Shown piece after piece: positions 45,842 through 56,602 of a stretch of 64,000 nucleotides of DNA (its first letter is position 1; the number at the start of each line of letters is the position of its first letter). Origin of the DNA: Flavobacterium sp. N1736 (GTDB lineage Bacteria > Bacteroidota > Bacteroidia > Flavobacteriales > Flavobacteriaceae); contig NZ_CP109994.1 of assembly GCF_025947065.1 (NCBI RefSeq), forward strand, positions 3,596,001 through 3,660,000, given 5' to 3'. Made by a program: the position numbers and the translations under genes. The notes under the pieces were generated by a model that worked only from the letters and a program-made list of their open reading frames with translations, was not told where the DNA came from and did no database searches.

Positions 45842-48800
45842 TTATCTAAACATTGATTTTACTGTTTCGACATGGTCATTATCTAAAATTATCTTTACAA
45901 AAATGACTTGTTGACTTATACCGAGATTAGTAATTGTTACTTGTGTATCTCCAACTTTTTTCTTCGTATATAATAATTTGCCTGAAATATCATAGATGTA
46001 AACGGTATCTATATTTTCTTTGGTTGAGTTTATTGTTATCGTTTTATTTTGAACACCCACTAAAACAGCTTCTTCTTTATTTTCAAAATCTCCTGTACCA
46101 AGTGTTTTATTTGTATAACGTAATGCAAAACGCTCATTAAAAGTACCAGCGGCTGTCGTGAATTTATAATCGGTTTTAGATAAATCAGTCATTGTTCCCA
46201 ATGTTTTATCTTCAAGGAAAATACTTTTGCTTGCTAAATCTCCATCGGCATTATCAATTGCAATTGTAAAATCTCCTTTTATTGTAGATGAATATCCTAA
46301 CGGAACAATATCGCTATCATCTAATGGAAGCGCACGCCCCTGAATTGCCAGTGTAGTTGTACCGTCATTGATGCTATAGAAATTAATATAAGCATTTTGA
46401 TTAAAGCTTACTCCATCAAAAGCACTGTCATAACCATTTGTTGCTCCATCAATATATCCTACTAAAGTCTGTTTAAACGCACCTTCGTCATTCGTTAAAT
46501 TAAGCCATACACGGTGTTTTTCTGTAGCAGTTGTTTTAAAAAACTGAGAGTTTCCTATAATACGCATGCTATTATTAAAGTAAGCGCTTCCGGCAGCTTT
46601 TGTAACAGCAAAGAAGGATTGTCCGGCAGCAATTTTTCCTGCTGGTGTATTTGTGTTAGCTCCTCCGTTTTTTGCACTTTCTGCTTTTGAAGTTGCCAAT
46701 CCGCCTAATCTGTTATAAGAAGCGTAATCATCTGAAGTATATTTGTTGTTTGTGTAAACTGTATTATGTGTCCAGAAATATATAGTACCTTCTAAAAATG
46801 AATTATTAACATTTGATAAAAAGGCATTGGCATCTAATGCTGATGGATATGGATTACCAATTAATTGATAAGTATTGGCAGTAAGCGCTTCACCTGTAAT
46901 AATTCCGTTGTTTGGTACTCCAATGAAGTTTACCGGCTGCTCATAAGTTGTTCCTGTCCAGTAATCTTTTCCGTTAGAATAGGTACTATTTGGTTTCGGT
47001 ACACGAATAATATATCCTTTTCCGGTTTTCATTGTATTATTGCTGTTTTCAACAACCCAATTCACTCCGCTAAATGACATGTATTTATCACTCAATGTGT
47101 TTGGAGATAATGTTTTTAGCTTTTGTCCAACTACCGGTGATGACCAATATGTATAATCAAAGTTTTTCATAGCAGTCGAGATACGTTCTATTTGAAACGA
47201 ATCAGCAGCTCCGGTATATGTTGCATTATTATTTGTTTCTATTAATGATCCGTTGTTTTTTACAACAAGTTTACCATTTGTGTTTACAACAATACTTTCA
47301 TTAACTGTTAATGTCATATCTGCCGGTATTGTAAATGTTTTATTAGCAGCAATTGTACATGAACAAACTTCTAAATTACCTGTTAAGGTTAAGTCATTAT
47401 TAACTGTAATAGATGAACCAGTTGGAATTGTATTGGTAGATCCGTCATAAACAAAAGGTGCATCGATAAAATTAAATGCAACGTTGGCATCTCCTCCATC
47501 TTCTCTAAGGCGTACTTCGACTTTAGAGTTTTTATTTAATGGATAAGTCTGACCTCCATTTATTAACGAAGTTGCATTAGTGTAACCATTTTGGGTAAAT
47601 ATTTTTGTGCCATCAATATAAATTTCAGCAACATCATCACAGTTTACCAATTGTATTTGATAACGTCCACAAGGAAAACCCTGACGTTTATAAGTAATAG
47701 TATATTGATCTACGCCTATTGGAGCTCCTTGCCAACCTGCATAATATGAAGGCGATTTAGTTTTATTCCAAAATGCCTGTGTGTTAATGTTTGGGTTTGT
47801 GTCTACATAATATCCGGCGTAGCTTGCAGGCGGAAGTGAAAGATCTGCTAATGAAAAACCGTAAACATTCCATTTATTATCTCCGTAAGGAAATGTAGTA
47901 TCTCCTTTTATTGCTCCGTATGAAAACGATAATCTTGAACCTCCTGCATTTTCATAATATTCTAAAATAAAATTATGAGTTCCGGCAGTTAAGCTGTATT
48001 GAGCCGCATAAGTAAAATAACTATGATCACTCCATGAATTTGTTGGTGTTGTAGTAACCAAAACTCCATCAATATATAATCGAATACCATCGTCACTTCC
48101 AATAGTAAAATTGTAAGTTTCAGTTGTTGCTACAGTAGTTTGCATTAAATAGCGAACAAGAAATTTATCACTTGGTGCAGTTCCACAAAAATTATTTGCT
48201 TCTACCGTTGTGTCTCCTGTAATGGTACCCTGATCAATATTTCGGTCAAAAATTGCTTTTTCGGCAATTGATCCTACGTAAGTTGTTGCCGCAGGAGTAT
48301 TTCCTGTATACGTATAAACAAAACCTTTCCAGTAATTAATTCCCGCAGTTGGTGTAGCCGCACAAATAGGCGCGGTTCCATTTACATTTACAGTTGCAGA
48401 GGAGTAATTTGAATTTGCATTACGAAGTGTGTACGTAAATGATGCTGCCCCTGTAAAATTACTTGCAGGCGTAAAAGTGATATTTGTTGTGCCGTTTACC
48501 GTTACAGTTCCGTTTGAAGGCTGTGTTACAGTAATAGCTTGTAAGGCAGAACCTCCAATCACATCATTTGTCAAAATTGGAATTACAACAGCTACGTTAC
48601 TTGGCGTTGAAATAGCATCATCATTAGCCGTTAACGTATTAACGTCTTTTACAGTTCCTGTTATAGCAGGTCCTTCACTATTACCATTTCCGTTTTTTAT
48701 TTCGAAAGTGTTATTAGTGTTATAAACATAGAATCGTATATACACCGTTTCATTAGAAAGAACCGGATTAATATCTGAAGCTAAAGTATTTGTCAAAGTA

Positions 48801-50050
48801 GTCCATGATGTAGCACTTGTTGTTTCAGCAATCAAAACCTTAACTCCTGTTACAAAATTTACGTCTTTAGAATATCTAACCTGAAATTTTTGACTTCCTG
48901 CTCCTCTGTAGGTAAAATTAAATTGTTTAAGATTTAATTGATGATTGGAGTCAGGACTTATTTTAAATTGAATGTATTTATTAAGATCTAAACTTCCACC
49001 GTTTTGTTGTGGAGTTGGCCAGCTTCCTGTTTGAAAAAAAGCTGTAGTCGTATTTTGATATTGATAACTTAATGAAGCTCCAACTGTTGTTACTGGCGCA
49101 TTAGAGTTAACATAAGCATTTGTAACGGGATTATAACTATTTGAAGCTCCGTTCCAAAGAGACAAAGTATCATCTGTATTGTCTGAAACAGTTACTTTTA
49201 CCGTTGCCGTTGATGTTTCTGTTGCATTTGATATTGTATAGCTAAATGTTGCAGCACCGGTAAAACCAACTGCCGGATTAAAAGTTATTGTTTTATCAGG
49301 GTTAATAATTGCAGATCCCATTGCTGCTGTAGGCGGCGTAGAAATTACAAGTGATGTTACATTTGCTTTTTTTACGTCGTTATTTAAAAGATTAATGTTG
49401 ACACCTAATTCTTTCTTAGTATCGACATAATCATTTACGGCTAAAATTTTTGTGGAATCAAAATTGGTAACTGTTCCCCTTAAAAGAGGCACAACATTGG
49501 TAGATTTAGTACCTGTTTTTATTTCAAACGTATTATTGGTGCTATAAGAATAAAATCTGATATAAACGGTTTCGTTATCCAGAACTGGATTTATTTCTGA
49601 TGAAAAACTTGGGCTATACGTTGTCCATGAACTTGGAGAAGCAGTTGGTGTAATTAAATCTTTAACTCCGGTTGCAAAAGTAGCGTCTTTAGAATACTTA
49701 ACTCTAAACTTTCCAGATCCCGATCTGCATTCAAAAGTAAATGTACTTAGATCGGTTTTATAGCCTGTATTGGGTTTTATTGCAAACTGAACATATTTTG
49801 CCGGATTATACTCACCTCCATTATCGGCTGGAGTTGGCCAGCTTCCTGATTGAAAAAATACGTTATCATCGTTATTATAAACATAGGCTAAACTTGCGCC
49901 ATTTGATGTTATATTTTGACCAGCAACTGTGCTGACAATATTTGTTGGAGTTGATCTGTTACTGCTTGATGCTGCATCCCATTTTAACAGGTCAATTTGA
50001 CTAAAACCAAAAAAGGGTAAAAGTAAAAATAAAAGTAAAGTTTTTTTCAT
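45842..50050 (-). CDS. Giant secreted protein with duplicated beta domains, PA14-like domain and T9SS module
   Basis: A 1402-residue protein with signal peptide MKKTLLLFLLLPFFGFSQ. Two similar blocks (about 20-280 and 290-560) each hold a beta domain with FFQSGSWPTPADNGG or FFQTGSWPTPQQNGG, VRYSKD and NPVLxNETVYIRFYxYxTNNTFEIK, then a cadherin-like domain (LLNDV..., GFTGAATFSYTISNA or NFTGAASFTYTLRNA). Next comes a PA14-like domain (about 585-730; FTIGSDDGIRLYIDGVLV, LTAGTHNFILEYYENAGG), which often binds sugars, and a second beta region ending near 860. The shared C-terminal module follows to the end (YWSSPVVGQKLKTLSPNTLS, GKGYIIRVPKP). A TATCTTTG box upstream marks its promoter. Likely a surface carbohydrate-binding or adhesion protein. 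Confidence 0.88.
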   Translation of the reverse strand: MKKTLLLFLLLPFFGFSQIDLLKWDAASSSNRSTPTNIVSTVAGQNITSNGASLAYVYNNDDNVFFQSGSWPTPADNGGEYNPAKYVQFAIKPNTGYKTDLSTFTFECRSGSGKFRVKYSKDATFATGVKDLITPTASPSSWTTYSPSFSSEINPVLDNETVYIRFYSYSTNNTFEIKTGTKSTNVVPLLRGTVTNFDSTKILAVNDYVDTKKELGVNINLLNNDVKKANVTSLVISTPPTAAMGSAIINPDKTITFNPAVGFTGAATFSYTISNATETSTATVKVTVSDNTDDTLSLWNGASNSYNPVTNAYVNSNAPVTTVGASLSYQYQNTTTAFFQTGSWPTPQQNGGSLDLNKYIQFKISPDSNHQLNLKQFNFTYRGAGSQKFQVRYSKDVNFVTGVKVLIAETTSATSWTTLTNTLASDINPVLSNETVYIRFYVYNTNNTFEIKNGNGNSEGPAITGTVKDVNTLTANDDAISTPSNVAVVIPILTNDVIGGSALQAITVTQPSNGTVTVNGTTNITFTPASNFTGAASFTYTLRNANSNYSSATVNVNGTAPICAATPTAGINYWKGFVYTYTGNTPAATTYVGSIAEKAIFDRNIDQGTITGDTTVEANNFCGTAPSDKFLVRYLMQTTVATTETYNFTIGSDDGIRLYIDGVLVTTTPTNSWSDHSYFTYAAQYSLTAGTHNFILEYYENAGGSRLSFSYGAIKGDTTFPYGDNKWNVYGFSLADLSLPPASYAGYYVDTNPNINTQAFWNKTKSPSYYAGWQGAPIGVDQYTITYKRQGFPCGRYQIQLVNCDDVAEIYIDGTKIFTQNGYTNATSLINGGQTYPLNKNSKVEVRLREDGGDANVAFNFIDAPFVYDGSTNTIPTGSSITVNNDLTLTGNLEVCSCTIAANKTFTIPADMTLTVNESIVVNTNGKLVVKNNGSLIETNNNATYTGAADSFQIERISTAMKNFDYTYWSSPVVGQKLKTLSPNTLSDKYMSFSGVNWVVENSNNTMKTGKGYIIRVPKPNSTYSNGKDYWTGTTYEQPVNFIGVPNNGIITGEALTANTYQLIGNPYPSALDANAFLSNVNNSFLEGTIYFWTHNTVYTNNKYTSDDYASYNRLGGLATSKAESAKNGGANTNTPAGKIAAGQSFFAVTKAAGSAYFNNSMRIIGNSQFFKTTATEKHRVWLNLTNDEGAFKQTLVGYIDGATNGYDSAFDGVSFNQNAYINFYSINDGTTTLAIQGRALPLDDSDIVPLGYSSTIKGDFTIAIDNADGDLASKSIFLEDKTLGTMTDLSKTDYKFTTAAGTFNERFALRYTNKTLGTGDFENKEEAVLVGVQNKTITINSTKENIDTVYIYDISGKLLYTKKKVGDTQVTITNLGISQQVIFVKIILDNDHVETVKSMFR

Positions 50051-50433
50051 GTTAAATGTTTTCTATCAGGTTGTTATGCTGGCATAATAAAATTGACCGA
50101 GCAAAGATAGATACATCTACGTGTTAGTATTATATGGGGTTTTCAGAAGAGCTATATAATCGATGAAATGTTAAAATAGTCGATGAAATACATCAAAAAA
50201 ATTGACATTTTGTGTTATTTCTTATAAAACGTTAAAGTTAAAAATAAGAAAAATCGCTAATATATGACTAAATTTCATATTTTTTTTGGGCTAATTATCA
50301 AAAAAACGTCTGATATGGTGAATTATCTGCAAAATAATGATTTTCTGACATTTAGCAGAATTATGGAAATTATAGGTTTTTTTTGATTTTTAGATACAGC
50401 GTGAAAGCGATTTTACGCACAACTTTTTTTAAG
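50051..50433. other. Intergenic region upstream of the 45842 gene, with direct repeat
   Basis: No gene. It contains the 45842 promoter box (50102-50109) and a 10-base direct repeat TCGATGAAAT at 50160-50169 and 50180-50189, 20 bases apart. ATCGATG occurs again at 51129-51135 before the next giant gene. The rest is A+T rich and featureless to my eye. Confidence 0.5.
50102..50109 (-). promoter_or_regulatory. TAnnTTTG -7 box for the 45842 gene
   Basis: TATCTTTG on the minus strand, 51 bases upstream of the ATG at 50050. Confidence 0.6.
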
Positions 50434-50904
50434 TTAAAATTGATCCGGATTTTGTTCCAATTCTTTCATTTTATCATAAACCAAATTACTTTCATATCCT
50501 CTTCGTAACAAATAATCACAAAATTTCTTTCTCTTTTTTAAGCTGTTTTTTTCGTGTATACTTTCCCAGCATCTTTCAGAAAGTTGATCAAAAGTATTTT
50601 GATATTCTTCGGCAGAAATTTCTTTTAATGCCAGCTTAATATTTGTTGCTGAAATTTGTCTGGATTTCAACTCATTTGTAATTCTGATTTTACCCCAATG
50701 TTTAATCCGATGTTTTCCTCTGGCAAAACTGCAAGCAAATCGGGTTTCATTTAAAAAATTCTGCTCAATCAAATGCACAATAACCGCGTCCATTTCATCA
50801 GAAGTCATTTTAAAATCATACAGCTTCGAAGTTACTTCGGCGTGACAACGCTCCTGATAGGCACAAAAGTGTTCTAATTTTTGTATTGCTTCTTTGATTG
50901 TCAT
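50434..50904 (-). CDS. recX: RecX-family regulatory protein
   Basis: A 156-residue, mostly helical protein. RecX modulates RecA filament activity. The family pattern is visible as repeated three-helix units: AIQKLEHFCAYQERCHAEV, the block IVHLIEQNFLNETRFACSFARGK (quoted in part, residues about 42-64), KHWGKIRITNELKSRQIS, and LKKRKKFCDYLLRRGYESNLV near the C-terminus. Length is typical of Bacteroidota RecX. It stands alone between the minus-strand and plus-strand giant surface-protein genes; recA is not in the window. Nothing links it functionally to them. Confidence 0.9.
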   Translation of the reverse strand: MTIKEAIQKLEHFCAYQERCHAEVTSKLYDFKMTSDEMDAVIVHLIEQNFLNETRFACSFARGKHRIKHWGKIRITNELKSRQISATNIKLALKEISAEEYQNTFDQLSERCWESIHEKNSLKKRKKFCDYLLRRGYESNLVYDKMKELEQNPDQF

Positions 50905-51194
50905 GGGTTTACGGGGAAAAATATAATAAGAAAATATTATTGATTGTTTATGAAAAATAAGAATTTACAACTAAAAAGGTAATTTTTTAAGAAAACAAAG
51001 ATAGAAAATTTCTAATTACATAATTTTTGTAAGTAAAGTTTACTTTTATTTACGCAAATAGCTTTATTTCAGTAACTTAGAGATAGTACATTTTTAAGAA
51101 AAAAGATACATCGTTATTTATTCCTTAAATCGATGCTTTTTTTCCTTAAAGATAGTGCAAGTAAATTATTGTTATACTCTTAAATACCACTATT

Positions 51195-54100
51195 ATGAGG
51201 CTAAAACTATCTTTATTACTATCTATTATTTCTATTTCTTTATGGGCTCAACCACCGCACACATTTACATCTAATGGTTCATTAATCGTTCCTGCAGGAA
51301 TTACTAGCATGGCAATTCAGGCATGGGGTGCCGGAGGTGCCGGAGGTGCGGCTGCTCAGCCAGGACTTTTGACAGGAAGTTCTGGTGCTGGTGGAGGGGG
51401 TGGTGCATATGCTGCAGGTAATATTACTGTAGTACCCGGCGCAACAATAAACGCAGTTGTTGGAGGAACAGTAGCGGGCTCAACCTCAAACGGAGGAAAT
51501 GGTGCAGCTTCTACAATCTTAGGTTTTGAAAATATAGTCGCTGCAGCCGGAGGTTTTGGTGGTGCAGCAAACCCAGGGACAGGAACACCTGTAGGCGGTC
51601 TCGGCGGACAAGCCTCCGCCTCATTTGGAACTACTAAAACATCAGGATCAAACGGCGGAAACGGAGCCACTGTATTATTGAGCGCTCTGTTTACATCCGG
51701 CGCAGGAGGAAACGCAGCAAATACTGCAGGGGGTGGCGGAACAGGTGGTGCTTCTATTACAAGCATAATTGGTGGCGTTACCAGTCCGGGAAATGCGGGA
51801 AATCCAGCAGGAGGTGGTGGAAGTGGCGCTATGAATGGTAATGTAACAACTACTCAGCCTGGAGGTGCAGGAGCTCATGGTCAGGTAATTGTTACTTATA
51901 CATGTCCTACTTATAGTATCACGGGAAATTCTGCAACAGTTGCTTGTGTTACATCAGGTACTTCAACTATAACGTTGACATCATCGGCTACGTCATTGCC
52001 TGTTGGTGTTTATACAGTAACTTACAATCGTACTAATCCAACCGGAACAGCTTTAACTGCACCAATGACGGTTACAACAGCAGGCACAGGAACTTTTGAC
52101 GTTTCAGGATTAACAACTGTAGGGAATAGTTCTATAACAATTACTTCATTAAAATCTGGCGTTTGTGTATCTTCTATATCGACAAATAATGTTGCAAGTG
52201 TAACAGTAGCTCCTATTTCTGATGGAGGATCTGTAACAGGCGGTACAACAATTTGTAGCGGTTTTACAAGTGCTTTATTAACTTTAGGAGTACATACCGG
52301 AACTGTAGTAAAATGGCAATATTCAGTAAGTCCATTTTCAACATGGACAGATATCACAAATACAGCAACAACATACACTTCGGGAGCACTTACTCAAACA
52401 ACGCAATTTAGAGCAGTTGTTCAAAGTGGTACATGCGTTTCTGCAAATTCAAATTTCACTACAGTAATTGTAAATCCATTGCCAACAATTACGCTTGGCA
52501 CCGTGACGCCTGTATGTGCAACGGGCATTGCTCAAAGCACAAATTTGACTTATAGTGCAACCACAAATTCACCAACAACATACAGTATTGTTTGGAATGC
52601 TTCGCCTACGAATACTTTTGCAGCGGTTACCAATCAAACTTTAAACGCAAGTCCAATTACAATTGCTGTACCTGCGGGAACTGCAGCCGGAACTTATACC
52701 GGGACAATAACCGTAAGAAATGCAAATACGTGTACTTCCAGTCCGGGAGTGAATTTTAATGTGGTTGTAAATCCGCTGCCAACAATTACCCTTGGCACCG
52801 TGACACCTGTATGTGCAACGGGCATTGCTCAAAATACAACTTTGACTTATAGTGCGACCACACAAACCCCGACAACTTATAGCATTGTTTGGAATGCTTC
52901 TCCCACGAATACTTTTGTAGCAGTTACCAATGCGACTTTAAACGCAAGCCCAATTACGATTGCTGTACCTGGAGGAACCGCGGCGGGAACTTACACCGGA
53001 ACAATAACGGTAGCAAATGGTAATTCTTGTACTTCAAGTCCGGGAGTGAATTTTAATGTGGTTGTAAATCCGTTGCCAACAATTACGCTTGGCACAGTGA
53101 CGCCTGTATGTGCAACGGGCATTGCTCAAAGCACAAATTTGACTTATAGTGCAACCACAAATTCACCAACAACATACAGTATTGTTTGGAATGCTTCTCC
53201 CACGAATACTTTTGCCGCAGTTACTAATGCGACTTTAAACGCAAGTCCAATTACAATTGCTGTACCTGCGGGAACTGCAGCCGGAACTTATACCGGGACA
53301 ATAACCGTAAGAAATGCAAATACGTGTACTTCAAGTCCGGGAGTGAATTTTAATGTGGTTGTAAATCCGTTGCCAACAATTACCCTTGGAACGGTTGCAC
53401 CTGTATGTGCAACGGGCATTGCTCAAAATACAACGTTGGCTTATAGCGCAACCACAAATTCACCAACAACATACAGCATTGTTTGGAACGCTTCTCCCAC
53501 AAATACTTTCGCAGCGGTTACTAATGCGACTTTAAACGCAAGTCCGATAACAATTGCTGTACCAGCGGGAACTGCAGCCGGAACTTACACCGGAACAATA
53601 ACCGTAGCAAATGGTAATTCTTGTACTTCAAGCCCGGGAGTGAATTTTAATGTGGTTGTAAATCCGCTGCCAACAATTACCCTTGGAACAGTTGCGCCTG
53701 TATGCGCAACGGGCATTGCTCAAAATACAACTTTGACTTATAGTGCGACCACACAAACCCCGACAACTTATAGTATTGTTTGGAATGCTTCTCCCACGAA
53801 TACTTTTGCAGCAATTACCAATGCGACTTTAAACGCAAGTCCAATTACGATTGCTGTTCCTGCGGGAACTGTGGCGGGAACTTACACCGGAACAATAACC
53901 GTAGCAAATGGAAATTCCTGTACTTCAAGTCCGGGAGTGAATTTTAATGTGGTTGTAAATCCGTTGCCAACAATTACGCTTGGCACTGTTACGCCAGTCT
54001 GTTCAAGTGCGGGCGCTCAAAATACAACTTTGACTTATACCGCAACCACAAATTCTCCAACAACATACAGTATTGTCTGGAATGCTTCTCCAACGAATAC

Positions 54101-56111
54101 TTTTGTAACCGTAACGGACGCTACATTATCAGCAAGTCCACTTACTATTGCTATACCGGCGGGAACTGCGGCGGGAACTTACACCGGAACATTGACTGTA
54201 AAAAATGGTAATTCTTGTACTTCAACAGGTGTTAACTTTAATGTTTTGATAAATGCGTCACCTTCGGCGCCAGTTATTGGAACAATAACGCCGCCCACAT
54301 GTATGATTCCTACTGGAAGCATTGCTTTAAGCGGATTACCGGTTGGAGGAACATTAACCTTATATCCGGGCGCTATAACAGAGCCATATTCAGGAACAGC
54401 GGTTACCATTTCAGGGCTTTCTGCTAATACATACACTTTTATGGTTAGCAATGGAACTTGTACTTCATTAATTTCTACAGATGCGGTAGTGCCGGGATTG
54501 ATTACAAATACCTATACAACTTCATGGTCTAACGGAACGCCAACACAAGATCAGAATATAGTTTTTGCAGGAAACTTTGTTACCGCAGGCGGAGGCTCTG
54601 GAAATATTAGAGCTTGTAGCTGTACTGTAAATCCGGGCGTAAATATCACAATTCAATCTTTTGACACTTTAACGCTAACCAATTCGCTGACAAATAATGG
54701 TGGCAGTTTAGTTTTTGAAAATAACTCAAGTTTACTGCAAATTACAAATGCTGTTAATACGGGTGATATTACTTATAAACGAACCAGTACGCCAATTCGT
54801 CAAGCCGATTTTATTTATTGGTCTACACCCGTAAGTCCTCAAAGACTTATCGATGTTTCATCCTTGACATTATCAGATAAATATTTTGGCTTTAATGGTG
54901 ATAGCTGGGTAAATATCAATCGCAACAGCAATATGGTTGTGGGTAAAGGATATATTATTCGCGGTCCTCAAAATTATTCAAATACGACAAAAGTACCTTA
55001 TCCGGCTTCTTTTATTGGCAAACCAAACAATGGTGATCTTTTTGGAGAAACTGTCGTAGCCGGTAAATATTATCTAATCGGAAATCCTTATCCTTCGGCA
55101 CTTGACTCAAATCTTTTTTTAGATGCTAATCTTTTTTTAGATGGAACACTATATTTCTGGACACATAATACTCCTGTGGTTTTAGTTGGTGCTTATCAGT
55201 ATAATTCAGATGATTATGCCAGTTATAACAGGACTGGTAGTGTAGGTACATCTGCCATTAGCGGAAGCGTTCCGGGAAACAACAACAATCCTCCAAGTGG
55301 AAAAATTGCTGCCGGACAATCTTTTTTCGCAACAGCTATTAATGCGGGAACAGTAAGCTTTACCAACGCAATGCGATTTGGAGGAATAGACAATACGCAG
55401 TTTTTTAAATCAACAAATACATCAGATGCACTAGTAGAAAGACACCGCATATGGCTTAATATGACAAATGACGGCGGAGCTTTCAAACAAATGCTGCTTG
55501 GTTATGTTGAAGGAGCCACTAATGAGTATGAAACCAGATATGATGGCGAAACATTCGATGGTAATCCATATCTGGACTTTTACAGTATTGACAATGATAA
55601 AAAATATGTAATTCAGGGTCGGGCATTTCCGTTTAATGATGAGGATATAGTCCCGCTAGGTTATAGAAGTACAATTATGGGTGATTTTACAATTTCGATA
55701 GATCATGCAGATGGTGATTTAAGCAGTCATGCCATTTATTTAGAAGATAAAGAAACGAACACAATTCATGATTTACAGTCGGGTAATTATACTTTTTCAA
55801 CATCAACCGGAACTTTTACAGATCGTTTTGTATTACGATTTACAAACAAAACATTAGCAACGGGAGAATTTGAAACAAGTAATAAAAATGTAATGGTTGC
55901 TGTTCAAAACAAGATAATTACGGTTACATCTGATACAGAAAAAATAGACACTATTTACGTTTATGATCTTTCAGGTAAAATGATTTATAAAAAGACGAAA
56001 TTATCAGATACAATTGTTAAAATTGACAATTTAAAGGCAAGTGATCAGGTTTTATTAATCAAGGTAATTTTAGAAACCAATTTAATAAAAACATACAAAA
56101 TAGTCTACTAG
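51195..56111 (+). CDS. Giant secreted protein, glycine-rich N-terminus, six 99-residue repeats, T9SS module
   Basis: A 1638-residue protein with signal peptide MRLKLSLLLSIISISLWAQ. Residues 43-236 are glycine-rich, starting at IVPAGITSMAIQAWGAGGAGG (quoted with gap), like Gly_rich_2 domains of Bacteroidota surface proteins. Ig-like domains follow to about 425, then six near-identical units of 99 residues (426-1020), each with PLPTITLGTVTPVCATGI, TYSIVWNASPTNTF, GTYTGTITV and FNVVVN. After a SprB-like repeat (about 1025-1100) comes the shared module with RGPQNYSNTTKV, GNPYPSALDSNLFLDAN and LYFWTHNTPVVLVGAYQY. Expected T9SS export and surface display. The repeats probably act as a stalk; specific binding is unknown. 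Confidence 0.88.
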   Translation: MRLKLSLLLSIISISLWAQPPHTFTSNGSLIVPAGITSMAIQAWGAGGAGGAAAQPGLLTGSSGAGGGGGAYAAGNITVVPGATINAVVGGTVAGSTSNGGNGAASTILGFENIVAAAGGFGGAANPGTGTPVGGLGGQASASFGTTKTSGSNGGNGATVLLSALFTSGAGGNAANTAGGGGTGGASITSIIGGVTSPGNAGNPAGGGGSGAMNGNVTTTQPGGAGAHGQVIVTYTCPTYSITGNSATVACVTSGTSTITLTSSATSLPVGVYTVTYNRTNPTGTALTAPMTVTTAGTGTFDVSGLTTVGNSSITITSLKSGVCVSSISTNNVASVTVAPISDGGSVTGGTTICSGFTSALLTLGVHTGTVVKWQYSVSPFSTWTDITNTATTYTSGALTQTTQFRAVVQSGTCVSANSNFTTVIVNPLPTITLGTVTPVCATGIAQSTNLTYSATTNSPTTYSIVWNASPTNTFAAVTNQTLNASPITIAVPAGTAAGTYTGTITVRNANTCTSSPGVNFNVVVNPLPTITLGTVTPVCATGIAQNTTLTYSATTQTPTTYSIVWNASPTNTFVAVTNATLNASPITIAVPGGTAAGTYTGTITVANGNSCTSSPGVNFNVVVNPLPTITLGTVTPVCATGIAQSTNLTYSATTNSPTTYSIVWNASPTNTFAAVTNATLNASPITIAVPAGTAAGTYTGTITVRNANTCTSSPGVNFNVVVNPLPTITLGTVAPVCATGIAQNTTLAYSATTNSPTTYSIVWNASPTNTFAAVTNATLNASPITIAVPAGTAAGTYTGTITVANGNSCTSSPGVNFNVVVNPLPTITLGTVAPVCATGIAQNTTLTYSATTQTPTTYSIVWNASPTNTFAAITNATLNASPITIAVPAGTVAGTYTGTITVANGNSCTSSPGVNFNVVVNPLPTITLGTVTPVCSSAGAQNTTLTYTATTNSPTTYSIVWNASPTNTFVTVTDATLSASPLTIAIPAGTAAGTYTGTLTVKNGNSCTSTGVNFNVLINASPSAPVIGTITPPTCMIPTGSIALSGLPVGGTLTLYPGAITEPYSGTAVTISGLSANTYTFMVSNGTCTSLISTDAVVPGLITNTYTTSWSNGTPTQDQNIVFAGNFVTAGGGSGNIRACSCTVNPGVNITIQSFDTLTLTNSLTNNGGSLVFENNSSLLQITNAVNTGDITYKRTSTPIRQADFIYWSTPVSPQRLIDVSSLTLSDKYFGFNGDSWVNINRNSNMVVGKGYIIRGPQNYSNTTKVPYPASFIGKPNNGDLFGETVVAGKYYLIGNPYPSALDSNLFLDANLFLDGTLYFWTHNTPVVLVGAYQYNSDDYASYNRTGSVGTSAISGSVPGNNNNPPSGKIAAGQSFFATAINAGTVSFTNAMRFGGIDNTQFFKSTNTSDALVERHRIWLNMTNDGGAFKQMLLGYVEGATNEYETRYDGETFDGNPYLDFYSIDNDKKYVIQGRAFPFNDEDIVPLGYRSTIMGDFTISIDHADGDLSSHAIYLEDKETNTIHDLQSGNYTFSTSTGTFTDRFVLRFTNKTLATGEFETSNKNVMVAVQNKIITVTSDTEKIDTIYVYDLSGKMIYKKTKLSDTIVKIDNLKASDQVLLIKVILETNLIKTYKIVY
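52470..54255 (+). repeat. Six tandem 297-bp repeats
   Basis: The word CCAACAATTAC starts units at 52482, 52779, 53076, 53373, 53670 and 53967, exactly 297 bases apart. Two sequence types recur: one with RNANTC and one with ANGNSC ending. The last unit is more diverged. Confidence 0.93.
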
Positions 56112-56602
56112 AAAGCAATATTACTGCTAAAAGCCCACTTGTTTAAATGCAAGTGGGCTTTTTTTTGTTGATATAATAAAAAATTGTAGGTATAAAAAGT
56201 AGGGTTTTTAAAGCAATGTGATTTTAGTTAACATAAAAAAATGCATTTAGTCGGTAAATGATGTTATTGGTCGAAAAAGTTAATTTTTAAAATAAAACAC
56301 TTGTAAGAAACTCTTTTTTATGGTTTATTTGGAATAGAATAATCTTAAAAGGAATACTTTATTTTAAAAAGTTCTGATATTTAAATAGTTAACTTTTTTT
56401 GAAAGTTGAACTGGTTTTGGTGTATCTATTTTGAAAATTTCATTTGTAAAAAAATGCTTTCAAAATGTTAAAATTTATTTTAACACTAAATAATTAAAAC
56501 CGTTTAAATCAAAAAATCGTAAGTGGTTAAATATCAGTATTTTATTTTTTTAAAGAAAAACCGAGAATTCCTAGAGATAATAATCACAAATACCACAACG
56601 AT
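56112..56602. other. Intergenic region before the 2452-residue gene
   Basis: After the terminator at 56129-56166 there are about 430 A+T-rich bases with no open frame of note. No clean TAnnTTTG box was found; CTATTTTG near 56430 is one base short of the pattern. Confidence 0.5.
56129..56166 (+). terminator. Strong terminator after the 51195 gene
   Basis: AAAAGCCCACTTG and CAAGTGGGCTTTT with an eight-base loop and a T tract. Confidence 0.88.

Noticed and set aside
51356..51766. 136-codon minus-strand proline-rich open frame
   Set aside because: Antisense image of the glycine-rich domain (Gly codons read as Pro); no start context.
52470..54255. Possible CRISPR-like or satellite DNA from regular 297-bp spacing
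   Set aside because: The units are in frame within one long coding sequence and encode repeated Ig-like domains.
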